This document shows positions 31,866 to 40,556 of a stretch of DNA of 64,000 bases, one piece after another. The notes beneath the pieces were generated by a model. It was not told where the DNA came from. It searched no databases and saw only the letters and a program-made list of their open reading frames with translations. The position numbers and the translations under genes are program-made. The number at the start of each line of letters is the position of its first letter. Within the stretch, counting starts at the first letter, position 1. Location of the stretch: the NCBI RefSeq assembly GCF_004122095.1, contig NZ_SAWZ01000004.1:310001-374000 (forward strand). The letters run 5' to 3'. The stretch is from Pseudoxanthomonas composti (lineage in GTDB: Bacteria; Pseudomonadota; Gammaproteobacteria; Xanthomonadales; Xanthomonadaceae).

Positions 31866-34454
31866 ATGGACACATTCGTCATGATCGCCATGCCTGCCTG
31901 GGCCGTTGCCCGCTTGCTTCACCCCGCCCGTGCGCCGCTGGCCTCCGCGCTGGCATTGGCGCTCTGCTGCCAGGCCGCCAGCGCGCAGCAAGCTCCCATC
32001 GCGCAGGACGAAACGCAGACCGATGTGGCGGGGGCCACCGCGGCCACCGACGCGCGAGCGCGCCGCGGCGAGGACGGCATCTTCTCGCTGGACCGCATGA
32101 TCGTCACCGGCGCCGGCCAGGCGCAGAGCCAGTTCGAAGCCTCCTACGCGATCACCTCCATGACCGCCGAGCAGATCGACAAGCTCGCCCCGCTCAACCT
32201 GGCCAGCCTGATCGGCTCGATGCCCGGCATCTATGCCGAGTCCACCGGCGGCGAGGTGCAGAACGTCTACCGCATCCGCGGCATTCCCGACGAAGGCTCC
32301 TTCGCGGTGATCCAGGAGGACGGCATCAGCCCGTATCCAGACAACAACGGCTACTTCTACAAGACCGAAGGCCTGGTGCGCCCGGACCTGATGACCGAGT
32401 CGGTGGAAACCGTGCGCGGCGGCCCCTCGCCGATCTTCGCCTCCAATGCCGCGGCCATCGTCAACTTCGTCACCCGCCAGGGCGGGGAGACGCCGGAAGG
32501 CGCGGTGCGCACCACCGTGGGCGATACCGGCCTGTACCGGCTGGACGGCTACTGGTCGGGCAAGCTGGCCCAGGACTGGTACCTGGCCGCCGGTGGCTTC
32601 GTGCGCCGCAACGATGGCTATCGCGACGTGGATTTTCCCGCCGACGAAGGCGGGCAGTTCCGCGTCAACCTGATGCACACCCTGGACGCCGGCAAGCTGA
32701 CGTTCTCGTTCAAGCACCTGGACGACAGGAACGCGTTCTACATGCCGATCCCGCTGTACGACCCGCGCGATACCTCACGCTCGCTGGATCACCTGATCGA
32801 TCGCTTCACCGGCACGCTAAGCACCTCGGCACTGGAGCGGGCCGAGATCATCTCCAGCGATGCCAACGGCCGACCGCAGCGGGAGCTGCGCGACCTGTCC
32901 GATGGCCGCCACATGAAGTTCAACCACGTTGGCGCGAATCTGGACCTGGCCTTCGACAACGGCTGGAACCTCTCCAACAAGTTCGTCATCAACCGTCTGG
33001 ACATGACCTTCGATGCGCTGTACTCCAGCAACGCGCCGCAGGATGCGACCGCCTACGCCAACAGCCGCCGTGCCGCGGCCGCCGCGGCGTTCCCGGGCCT
33101 GGCGTCGCTGCGCTATGTCTACACCGCCACCGGTGCGGCGTTCGACCCGGCCAGCACCGACGGGCTGGTGATCCAGGGCCAGTACCGCGCGATGAACGTG
33201 CGCGCCGATTCGGTCGCCGACGACCTGCGCATGACCCGCGGCTTCGACTGGGGCGGCGACACCCACGACATCACCCTGGGCCTGTACACGGCGTACTACG
33301 CGCGCGCCTACGACTCGCGCTACCAGAGCTACCTGTTCGAGATGCGGCAGAACCCGCGCATGATCGACCTGCTCGGCTACGACGCCGCCGGCAACGTGGT
33401 CGGTGGGGTGACGAAGGACGGCGTGGTGATCTACGGTGCCGACCGCTCGCAGGGCAAGGCCTATACCAGCATGCTGGCGCCCTACATCGCCGATACCTGG
33501 CAGGTCACCGACGCGCTGCGCCTGGAGGGCGGCGTGCGCCATGAGCGCTATCGCTATCGTGCCTGGGCGGCCAATCGCGCCACCGGCAACCTGGGCATGG
33601 CCGATACGCTGGCCGACGATGCCGCCCGGCTGCTCACCGGCGCGCGCACGCCCAGCGCGCTGGATGTCGGCGTCACCAACTGGACGGCGGGCTTCAACTA
33701 CGACCTCAGCGACAAGGTGGGCGTCTACGGCCGCGTCTCGCGTGCGCACCGCGCGCCCAGCGAAGGCGCCAACGCCGGCAACGTCAACATTCCCACCGCC
33801 GAACAGTTCGAACTCGGCAGCAAGCTCAACCTGGACACGCTGGACGTGTTCGCCACCGCCTTCTACACCAAGTACGACCCCTACAACATCGGCACCAGCG
33901 CGGTGAACCCGGTGACCGGTGCGGCCGAATCCAAGGACTATCGCGGCAGCGTCACCAATCCCGGCATCGAGCTGGCCGCGGTATGGACGCCCAACGACTG
34001 GTTCCGCTTCGATGCGAACGTCACCTACAACCGCACTGAGGTCTCGGACCTGACCGAGGTGGTGGACAACGGCGCGGTCGCCATCGTCGACGTGGAAGGC
34101 AACATGCCCAATCGCCAGCCACGGCTGTACGGCAACCTCAGCCCCACGGTGTTCTTCAGCACCGGCGCGCTGGATTGGGAGACCTCGCTGCGCTACGCCT
34201 ACGTGGGCAAGCGCTACGCCGACCTGGAAAACACCACCGAGCTGGCCGCCTACGACACATTGGCCGCCAACATCCTGGTGCGCAGCGGCGCATGGGACGT
34301 GCAGCTGGCGGTGGACAACCTGACCAATACCTTCGCCCTGACCGAGGGCAACCCGCGCACCGACACGATCAGCGGCCAGGGCACCCGCGAGCCGATCTAT
34401 GGCCGTCCGATCTACGAGCGCAACACGCGCCTGGTGGTGACTTACCACTTCTGA
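31866..34454 (+). CDS. TonB-dependent outer-membrane receptor
   Basis: About 862 residues. A signal peptide ends near ASAQ (about residue 41), the plug domain runs from about 75 to 200 (MIVTGAGQ...VYRIRGIPDEGSF...VETVRGGPSPIFAS), and a 22-strand barrel follows, ending in the terminal Phe (VTYHF) needed for outer-membrane assembly. It imports a ligand too large for porins using TonB energy; siderophore or carbohydrate cannot be told apart here. ATG at 31866 or five codons later (31881) are both possible. No fecIR-type regulator is next to it. Confidence 0.93.
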   Translation: MDTFVMIAMPAWAVARLLHPARAPLASALALALCCQAASAQQAPIAQDETQTDVAGATAATDARARRGEDGIFSLDRMIVTGAGQAQSQFEASYAITSMTAEQIDKLAPLNLASLIGSMPGIYAESTGGEVQNVYRIRGIPDEGSFAVIQEDGISPYPDNNGYFYKTEGLVRPDLMTESVETVRGGPSPIFASNAAAIVNFVTRQGGETPEGAVRTTVGDTGLYRLDGYWSGKLAQDWYLAAGGFVRRNDGYRDVDFPADEGGQFRVNLMHTLDAGKLTFSFKHLDDRNAFYMPIPLYDPRDTSRSLDHLIDRFTGTLSTSALERAEIISSDANGRPQRELRDLSDGRHMKFNHVGANLDLAFDNGWNLSNKFVINRLDMTFDALYSSNAPQDATAYANSRRAAAAAAFPGLASLRYVYTATGAAFDPASTDGLVIQGQYRAMNVRADSVADDLRMTRGFDWGGDTHDITLGLYTAYYARAYDSRYQSYLFEMRQNPRMIDLLGYDAAGNVVGGVTKDGVVIYGADRSQGKAYTSMLAPYIADTWQVTDALRLEGGVRHERYRYRAWAANRATGNLGMADTLADDAARLLTGARTPSALDVGVTNWTAGFNYDLSDKVGVYGRVSRAHRAPSEGANAGNVNIPTAEQFELGSKLNLDTLDVFATAFYTKYDPYNIGTSAVNPVTGAAESKDYRGSVTNPGIELAAVWTPNDWFRFDANVTYNRTEVSDLTEVVDNGAVAIVDVEGNMPNRQPRLYGNLSPTVFFSTGALDWETSLRYAYVGKRYADLENTTELAAYDTLAANILVRSGAWDVQLAVDNLTNTFALTEGNPRTDTISGQGTREPIYGRPIYERNTRLVVTYHF

Positions 34455-34611
34455 GTGCCGCGCCGCTGTTGCCCGAAGTCGCAATGCGCACCTTTGAATT
34501 GCCTATGGACCTAGGTGACACCAAAAGAACGTGCATCGCCGAACTAGTGGGAGCGGGCAGCCCTTCCAGGGCGATGTACGCCATCGCGAAAAGCCGACTT
34601 CGCCACGCAGC

Positions 34612-34719
34612 CTGGCCCTGAGCCGGGAACGGCTCCTCGGCTCGGTCAGCCATCCCTGGCTGACTCGCCGCCGCGGGCCATCCATGGCCCGCTTTCCGCC
34701 GTCCCCGGCTCAGGGCCAG
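34612..34719. repeat. Structured intergenic element with nested hairpins
   Basis: Outer arms 34612-34627 and 34704-34719 are perfect 16-base inverted repeats (CTGGCCCTGAGCCGGG). Inside are two perfect hairpins: GTCAGCCA-tccc-TGGCTGAC (34645-34664) and GCGGGCCAT-cc-ATGGCCCGC (34673-34692), plus an alternative GAGCCG-ggaa-CGGCTC (34620-34635) that competes with the outer stem. It lies in the convergent gap between the TonB receptor and an SDR gene. Confidence 0.75.
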
Positions 34720-34778
34720 GCACGGCACCTGATGGAGTTGGACTTCGGCGAACGAAGGCTTCCAATCTGACGCGTGCA

Positions 34779-34890
34779 GCAGCGGTCCGGCGGGCGGTGG
34801 CCGCGGCAAGCGAGGCAGGAGCCGAGCGCGCGAGTCAGGGCAGGATGCCCTGACCGAGCGAACAGCGGCCACCGCCCGCCGGACCGCTGC
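34779..34890. repeat. 112-bp double-hairpin inverted repeat
   Basis: Arms 34779-34804 and 34865-34890 are perfect 26-base inverted repeats with core CGGTCCGGCGGGCGGTGG. The enclosed loop holds a second perfect hairpin TCAGGGCA-gga-TGCCCTGA (34835-34853). Part of the arm (GCCACCGCCCGCCGGACC) is found again at about 51902-51919 beside the second REP-like copy. With the preceding element it fills most of the 34455-34950 gap. Confidence 0.85.
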
Positions 34891-34950
34891 CCTTCCGAAG
34901 CCAAGATGCCACGCACCTACGACTGGCGTTCGATATCGAAAGAAGAACCC

Positions 34951-35682
34951 CTAGATCTGCGCCATCCCACCATCCACGCACAGCTCCGCGCCCGCGACAT
35001 AGCTGCCGTCCTCGCTGGCCAGGAACAGCGCCGCCGAAGCCACTTCCTGCGGACGGCCCATGCGCCCCAGGGGGATCGGTGCCACCAGCGCAGCGCGCAC
35101 TTCCTCGCTGGTGGCGGCCATCATTGCCGTATCGGTCGGGCCCGGGCTGACCACGTTGACGCGGATGCCGCGCGGGGCCAGCTCCACCGTCCAGCTGCGG
35201 GCCAGGGACCGCACCGCCGCCTTGCTGGCGGCATAGATGCTGTAGGCCGGGATGCCCTTGATGTCGGCGATCGAGCCGACCAGGACGATGCTGCCGCCCT
35301 CGCGCATCAGCGGCAGCAGGGTCTGCACCGTAAACACCAGCGCGCGCACGTTGAGGCCGAAGATGCCGTCGAAATGCGCGTCGGTGATGCTGCCCAATGC
35401 GGCCGGCCCGGACATGCCGGCGTTGACCACCAGCGTGTCCAGTTGCACGCCCTGCGCGCGCAGGCGCTCGCGCAATGCATCCAGGTCCGCCTGCACCCCG
35501 GGGTCGGCGCGCTCGGCATGGCAGCTTGTCCCGATCTGCCCCGCGGCCGCTTCGGTCTGCTCCGCATTGCGCCCGGTGATCCAGGTGCGCGCGCCTTCCG
35601 CGACAAAGCGCTGCGCGATCGCCGCGCCGATGCCGCTGGCCCCACCGATCACCAGCGCGGTCTTGTCCTGCAGTCTTGCCAT
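34951..35682 (-). CDS. SDR family oxidoreductase
   Basis: A 243-residue classical SDR: IGGASGIG cofactor loop (residues 10-17), NAG (about 87-89), catalytic Ser in LVGSIAD, YAASK, then VSPGPTDTAM and the C-terminal CVDGGMAQI typical of FabG-like enzymes. A GGAAAG site precedes ATG at 35682. It is divergent from an HxlR-type regulator over 89 bases with an AT-rich dyad, so regulation by that protein is likely. Confidence 0.92.
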   Translation of the reverse strand: MARLQDKTALVIGGASGIGAAIAQRFVAEGARTWITGRNAEQTEAAAGQIGTSCHAERADPGVQADLDALRERLRAQGVQLDTLVVNAGMSGPAALGSITDAHFDGIFGLNVRALVFTVQTLLPLMREGGSIVLVGSIADIKGIPAYSIYAASKAAVRSLARSWTVELAPRGIRVNVVSPGPTDTAMMAATSEEVRAALVAPIPLGRMGRPQEVASAALFLASEDGSYVAGAELCVDGGMAQI

Positions 35683-35719
35683 GTGGGTCTTTCCGTTGTG
35701 TTCGAATGGTCGCCACAAG

Positions 35720-35734
35720 ATATATGGACTATAT
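35720..35734. promoter_or_regulatory. Candidate HxlR operator
   Basis: ATATA-TGGAC-TATAT is a perfect 5-5-5 dyad in the divergent region between the SDR and HxlR genes. It is strikingly AT-rich for this genome and overlaps where a -10 box for the SDR would fall. HxlR-family proteins bind such short dyads; assignment is by position. Confidence 0.5.
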
Positions 35735-35771
35735 TTACGATCAAGAACGCACCTGATGGTGATCAGATATC

Positions 35772-36170
35772 GTGGACCCTATCGACCCCTGCAACGCTGA
35801 CGAGCTGGACCTGAGCGACGTACAGCTGGCACGCGCCACGCTGGAGCACATCACCAACAAGTGGTCGGTGCTGATCCTGACGGTGCTGTGCCCCCAGCCG
35901 GCGCGGTTCAACGAGCTCATGCGCCGCTTGGACGGCATCACCCACAAGGCCCTGGCCGATGCCCTCAAGCGGCTCGAACGCAACGGCCTGGTCACGCGCC
36001 GGGTCATCCCCACCACGCCGATCGGCGTGGAGTACACCATCACCCCGTTGGGCCATTCCCTACGCGAGCCGTTCCAGACGCTCTATGCCTGGGCGGTGAC
36101 CCACGGCCCGACGCTGCAACAGGCGCAGCACGATTTCGATGCGCGCCGCGAACTGCAGCCTGTGGCATAG
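35772..36170 (+). CDS. HxlR family transcriptional regulator
   Basis: A 132-residue single-domain winged-helix regulator. The HxlR core spans about residues 20-110: ITNKWSVLILTVL, FNELMRRLDGITHKALADALKRLERNGLV, then the wing RRVIPTTPIGVEYTITPLG. Start is GTG at 35772 with a weak ribosome site. No Cys is present in the DNA-binding part that could act as a redox switch. It is divergent from the SDR gene. Confidence 0.9.
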   Translation: MDPIDPCNADELDLSDVQLARATLEHITNKWSVLILTVLCPQPARFNELMRRLDGITHKALADALKRLERNGLVTRRVIPTTPIGVEYTITPLGHSLREPFQTLYAWAVTHGPTLQQAQHDFDARRELQPVA

Positions 36171-36428
36171 CGCAGGGGACGATCACGCGCTGTGGGCACG
36201 CCATGCGTGCCCTTTGCCGGAGGGGCGACGGAGCCGAAGCAGCGGCAGATGAGCGCCGGCTTCATCCCGACTGGGATCGGCGCTTTCCCGATGGCAAGCG
36301 CCCGGCGAGGGCAAGTGGATGGCGCTGCCGACCTGAGCATTCCGTCCCACAGCCAACGCCGGATCACCTGCTGCCCGAGCGCGCACCGCGCCGTGCGACT
36401 GCTCAACATAGCTGGTCGAAGGACTGGG

Positions 36429-36450
36429 CGTCCACGCCGTAGCGTGGACG
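36429..36450. terminator. Hairpin between HxlR and phosphoesterase genes
   Basis: CGTCCACG (36429-36436), six-base loop, CGTGGACG (36443-36450) is a perfect 8-bp stem just outside the stop of the minus-strand phosphoesterase gene. A short T-rich stretch follows on the plus strand. It may terminate one or both convergent transcripts. Confidence 0.4.
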
Positions 36451-36457
36451 TTCTGCC

Positions 36458-38128
36458 TCACCCCTGGCTGAAGTCCAGCGCGCCGGTCAGGTCGCCCGGC
36501 GGCGGGCCGCCGGCAGCGACCATGGCCTCCTCGCGTAGCTTCAAGCCAGGCAGCTTCTCCAGGCCCCAGCGCCGGGTGATCAGGCGCGCGATCGAACCGG
36601 TGTCGTAGATCGTGTGATCCACGTGGCCGCGCTTGGCGAAGGGCGAGATCACCAGCGCAGGAATGCGCGTGCCCGGCCCCCAACGGTCGCCCTTGGGCGG
36701 GGCCACGTGGTCCCACCAGCCGCCGTTCTCGTCGAAGGTGATGACGATGACCATGTGCTTCCACTGCGGGCTGGCCTGCAGCGCGTGCACGATCGCAGCC
36801 AGGTGGCGGTCGCCGGCCTCCACGTCGGAGTAGCCGGCATGCATGTTGAGGTTGCCCTGCGGCTTGTAGAAGGCCACCGGCGGCAGCGTGCCGGCGGCGG
36901 CATCGGCCATGAACCGGTTGGTCTTGGCGGTCTCGCCGACGCCGCCATCGCGCAGGTGGCGCGCGCGCGCCGGCGTGCCCGGGGCCAAGCTGGCGAAGTA
37001 GTTCAGCGGCTGGTGATGGGCCTGGAAGTTGGGCCGGCTGGGGAACTGGCCGTTGTCGCCGGCCCCATCCAGCGCGGCCTGGAAGCCGCCGCCGTACCAG
37101 GCCCAGTCCAGGCCCTTGGCGCTGAGCATGTCGCCGATGTGTTTGTGCCGCTGCGGCGGACAGGTGTTGGGGCTGCTGGCATCGGCCAGCGCCGGATTGG
37201 CCTTGTCCACGTTGAAGCCCGGCGCATATGGCGGGCCGATGGTGTTGACGGTGAAGAAGTCCGGGGTCAGCGTGGAGTGCGAGGTGAACTTGGCCACGCC
37301 GTCCATCGCGCTGGCCGGGCTGGACTCGGTGGGAATCAGCGTGGTGCCATCAGGCTTGCCGTTGGCGGTGATGGCGATGTTCAGCCGCGCCGGGCTCTTG
37401 TCCGCGTCGGGGTAGAACGGCGGCTGCGCGGCGACCAGGTACTGGTGGTTGAGGAACGAGCCGCCGAAGGCGCCCATGAAGAAGTTGTCGCACAGCGTGT
37501 ACTGCTCGGCCAGGCGCCACAGCCGCAGGTTCACCGCCGACTGACCGTAGTGACCCATCACCAGCGCGCCGCTGTCGCCCCAGGCGACGAAGCCATCGTT
37601 GCGGCCGCCGTTGATCTGCATCTGGTTGCGGTAGAACTCATGGGTCAGGTCGCGCGTGACCACCCCGTGCGGCAGCGGCTCGCCCTCGGCGGTCTTCAGC
37701 GCGAACGGTGCGTTCGGCAAGCCGGTGATCGCATCTTCCTTGATCAGGTATTCGTTGTGGTCCACGACCTGCTTGTCAGGCACCATCCCGCCCCAGATCG
37801 GCGGCAGGGTCTTCAGCAGCGTGCCGTCGCGGTCGCGCTGCTGCAGGCGGGCCGGCTCCAGCGCTTCCAGCGGCTGCTGCAGCCCGGGAAAGCCGGCGAA
37901 CAGATTGTTGAAGCTGCGGTTCTCCGCGTACAGCACCACCACGTTGTGCACGTGCTCGCGCAGCTGTGCATCGGTGACGGGGGTGCGGGTCGCGGTGTGC
38001 TTGCCGGCCGGCGCACGCGCCGTGGCCTCGCCTGCCAGCCCCAGCGCGGCGCTGCCGGCGGCCAGGCCACCGAGCAGGCGGCGGCGTTGCGGATCGGAAG
38101 GGCTGGAACCGTTGTCGTGCGAATTCAT
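36458..38128 (-). CDS. Tat-exported AcpA-type phosphoesterase
   Basis: A 556-residue protein of the phospholipase C/acid phosphatase AcpA superfamily. A twin-arginine signal (RRRLLGGLAAGSAALGLAG, about residues 16-34) indicates folded export. Catalytic-region motifs are VVVLYAENRSFNNLFAGFPG (about 64-83), HEFYRNQMQINGG, and near the C-terminus TFDENGGWWDHVAPP and HVDHTIYDT, which supply the metal-binding residues. It hydrolyses phosphoesters in the periplasm or outside; phosphatase against phospholipase activity is not resolved. ATG at 38128 is chosen over an upstream TTG. Monocistronic. Confidence 0.88.
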   Translation of the reverse strand: MNSHDNGSSPSDPQRRRLLGGLAAGSAALGLAGEATARAPAGKHTATRTPVTDAQLREHVHNVVVLYAENRSFNNLFAGFPGLQQPLEALEPARLQQRDRDGTLLKTLPPIWGGMVPDKQVVDHNEYLIKEDAITGLPNAPFALKTAEGEPLPHGVVTRDLTHEFYRNQMQINGGRNDGFVAWGDSGALVMGHYGQSAVNLRLWRLAEQYTLCDNFFMGAFGGSFLNHQYLVAAQPPFYPDADKSPARLNIAITANGKPDGTTLIPTESSPASAMDGVAKFTSHSTLTPDFFTVNTIGPPYAPGFNVDKANPALADASSPNTCPPQRHKHIGDMLSAKGLDWAWYGGGFQAALDGAGDNGQFPSRPNFQAHHQPLNYFASLAPGTPARARHLRDGGVGETAKTNRFMADAAAGTLPPVAFYKPQGNLNMHAGYSDVEAGDRHLAAIVHALQASPQWKHMVIVITFDENGGWWDHVAPPKGDRWGPGTRIPALVISPFAKRGHVDHTIYDTGSIARLITRRWGLEKLPGLKLREEAMVAAGGPPPGDLTGALDFSQG

Positions 38129-38308
38129 CGTGGCATCTGCTGTGGAGAACAAGCGCGCATCGCGAAGTCATCGCGGTACGCGCCCCACAGTGTGCCCAAC
38201 AAACATGTCAGCTGTCAGGCACGAAGGTCATGGATGCGCCGGTGCCAGAACCTTGCGGAGCGTCAGTTCCTTCGCACGCCTCGACAGGCATCGGGTGGGC
38301 GCTAGAAC

Positions 38309-38335
38309 AAAAAAAGGCGCCGAATCCACGGCGCC
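38309..38335 (-). terminator. Intrinsic terminator after gene 38360-38932
   Basis: On the minus strand a GGCGCCG/CGGCGCC 7-bp stem with a six-base loop (38316-38335) is followed by seven T residues (38309-38315). This is a classic rho-independent terminator 25 bases after the stop of the small exported protein gene. Confidence 0.85.
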
Positions 38336-38359
38336 CTTCCAAAACAGCGACCTGCCAGC

Positions 38360-38932
38360 TCAACCGTCGCGCGAGGACCGCATCGCATTGGGGACAGGCG
38401 CTCCTCGATCGCTTCGCGGGGGCGCGCTCTCGCGGACGCGAGGCGTCACCGGCTCCTGCTGCTTGCCGTTGACCAGAACAACGCCGGAACGACGTTGGCC
38501 GGGGCGCGTGGCGATGTCATTGGTAGGCGCGTCGTCGACCAGCGCATAGCGCGTACCGGCACGCCGCCACGCCCAGGCACCTGGCGGAACTGGTGTCGCG
38601 TCCAAGTACACGAAACGACCGTCGTAATCTCCGTCGACCCGTTGCGTAGCCTGGAACGTCATCCGCACCATCAGCTGCGAGGCCTTGCGGTCCTGCGTGG
38701 TGGCAACCGCTTCCATCGACTCTCGTAGATTCCGCTCGAGTTGGTCCTGTACCGCTGGCGTCAGCCGCTCGGAGGGGACGACCGAGGCGACCTCGCCTTG
38801 GCGGTCGAAAGAGACGAGCACAGGCAGCACGTTCGGCTGCGCATAGCCCATTGTAATTTCTGCACCTTGCGCGTGACCTGCGGTACCCAGCAGCAGGGCG
38901 GACACTGCAAACACCGGAATGACTCTTTTCAT
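38360..38932 (-). CDS. Exported protein of unknown function
   Basis: A 190-residue protein not recognised with certainty. Residues 1-24 are a signal peptide (MKRVIPVFAVSALLLGTAGHA). The mature part has an alternating strand pattern (VLPVLVSFDRQGEVASVV, LMVRMTFQATQRVDG, RFVYLDATPVPPGAWAW) that faintly recalls TonB C-terminal-like domains, and an Arg/Pro-rich tail. A strong AAGGAG precedes ATG at 38932. It has its own terminator and is divergent from the next gene across 159 bases. Confidence 0.75.
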   Translation of the reverse strand: MKRVIPVFAVSALLLGTAGHAQGAEITMGYAQPNVLPVLVSFDRQGEVASVVPSERLTPAVQDQLERNLRESMEAVATTQDRKASQLMVRMTFQATQRVDGDYDGRFVYLDATPVPPGAWAWRRAGTRYALVDDAPTNDIATRPGQRRSGVVLVNGKQQEPVTPRVRESAPPRSDRGAPVPNAMRSSRDG

Positions 38933-39091
38933 TGGCGACTCCTTGGCATCCATGGAGGAGGTGGCGCTCCGAACGGGGCGCGCACAACGAATGTCCGCTC
39001 ATGTCAAGGCGCTGTCAAGCGAAAGACTGAGTCAGCGGCCAGCAGGTGCGTGGCCATCGGCTATGCTCAGTCAAGGAATCCAGGAGTTGAG

Positions 39092-40465
39092 ATGGATATC
39101 ACACGTGTTCTTCGTGGCTTGGCATGGTTCGTCCTAGGCGCAGCGTCGCTGGCCGTCCTGTTGTATCTGGCCCTGCTGGCGATCAACTGGTCCGACGAGC
39201 CGCCGTCCGGCGATGTCGCCACACTGCGGACACTGCTGGAGTCGCCGCCCGTGGTCGATGCGGACAACGGCTACGTCTATGCGCTTGGCCTGGTGGTGGC
39301 GGCTGACCAGGACCCGCTGGCGCAGGGTGCCAAGCGTCGTGCTTATCTGGAGAGTTTGACGGCAACTGACCGAGATCATGATGGTCTGTCGATTCCAGGA
39401 GAACGAAACCACTACGTTGCCGAACGACCCGCAGTGGTGTCCCTGTTAGAGAGCGCCTGCAAGCGCGGTGGCGCCGATTGCGCCGTGCTTCTTGAACGCT
39501 CAACCGACACGCTCGACGTCTGGATGCGCTCAGAAGGCTGGCTGCTCGAACGGTATCGACAGCTGATTCAACGCGCCCGATGGCGCGAAGTCGTCCCGTC
39601 CAACATCTCGGGACCGCTGCCTGCCTACCAGCATCTGATGCACGGGCAGGAGCTTTATCTGCTGGAAGCCTGGCGCGCAGGCAGAGCAGGCGATGCTCGC
39701 GTCGTACGCGATCACCTGCAGCGGGACCTGCGGTTCTGGCGCGAAGTCCTACGTTCGTCGAGTCTGCTGATCACCAAGGTGATTGCCGCCGCGGCGGTGG
39801 ACCGGAATTTCGCGTACGGAAGCCTGGCCCTGCGTGCGTTGCCGGCGGAACTGCAGCATGAAGCGATCCCCGCGTCGTGGCGGGAGCCGATTGCCCGCGA
39901 GGAGCGTGCGATGTTCCGTGCACTGGCGGGCGAGCATCGCTGGAGCGATGCAGCAATTCTTCGTGGAGAAGGTCTTGTCGTGACCGAGTCGCTGACGGAT
40001 GGGGCGCTGGCCGACCATTTGATGCGGCCACTTTTCCAACCCCAGGCCACCAGTAATCTCTACGCGGCATCGTTATTGGAGATGGCACGCGCTTTCGACG
40101 TCGCCGAGCTGACCCAGATGCCGGATGTACTGGAGCGACGGCGCGACACCGGTGGCTCCGGACTTCGGGTCCTGCTGCACCCGTACAACCCGGTTGGCCA
40201 TGTTTCCATCGAGATCGCCAAGCCGAGCTACATCGACTATCTACCGCGGGCCGCCGACCTGGAGGGCGCACGCCGTGCCGCGTTGCTTGCCGCGACACTG
40301 CGCACGCAGGGCGTTACACCGGCCGATGCCGCCGCCGCGATCCGCGCCTCGCCGCTGACCGATCCATACACCGGAGCGCCGCTGCGATGGGATGCCGAAC
40401 ATACCAGCGTGGTGTTCACGGGCCTGGCCAGGGGCGAACGCCAGCGCAGATCCGTGCCGCTTTAA
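39092..40465 (+). CDS. Membrane-anchored protein of unknown function
   Basis: A 457-residue protein I do not recognise. One N-terminal transmembrane helix (about residues 9-31, LAWFVLGAASLAVLLYLALLA) is followed by a large, mostly helical soluble part, probably periplasmic. It contains a Cys pair (about 119 and 125, SACKRGGADC), and a YLPRAADLEGARRAALLAATLR segment near 380-400. AGGAG lies five bases before the ATG, so the start is secure. The neighbouring divergent gene is the exported protein at 38360-38932; a functional link is possible but not shown. Confidence 0.75.
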   Translation: MDITRVLRGLAWFVLGAASLAVLLYLALLAINWSDEPPSGDVATLRTLLESPPVVDADNGYVYALGLVVAADQDPLAQGAKRRAYLESLTATDRDHDGLSIPGERNHYVAERPAVVSLLESACKRGGADCAVLLERSTDTLDVWMRSEGWLLERYRQLIQRARWREVVPSNISGPLPAYQHLMHGQELYLLEAWRAGRAGDARVVRDHLQRDLRFWREVLRSSSLLITKVIAAAAVDRNFAYGSLALRALPAELQHEAIPASWREPIAREERAMFRALAGEHRWSDAAILRGEGLVVTESLTDGALADHLMRPLFQPQATSNLYAASLLEMARAFDVAELTQMPDVLERRRDTGGSGLRVLLHPYNPVGHVSIEIAKPSYIDYLPRAADLEGARRAALLAATLRTQGVTPADAAAAIRASPLTDPYTGAPLRWDAEHTSVVFTGLARGERQRRSVPL

Positions 40466-40556
40466 CCGGCGGCTGCCGGCGCCTGTGCGGCGTGCGGGGC
40501 GTCGGCGCGGCCAGTGGACCCCGCTCGGCAAGAAGCCCGGCATCGACGCGCGTCCC

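Noticed and set aside
34774-35814. Plus-strand frame running from the hairpin element through the SDR gene
   Set aside because: Shadow of the minus-strand SDR and repeat sequence; no motif.
36614-38305. 563-codon frame opposite the AcpA-type gene
   Set aside because: Low-complexity shadow frame; the Tat-signal phosphoesterase on the other strand explains the region.
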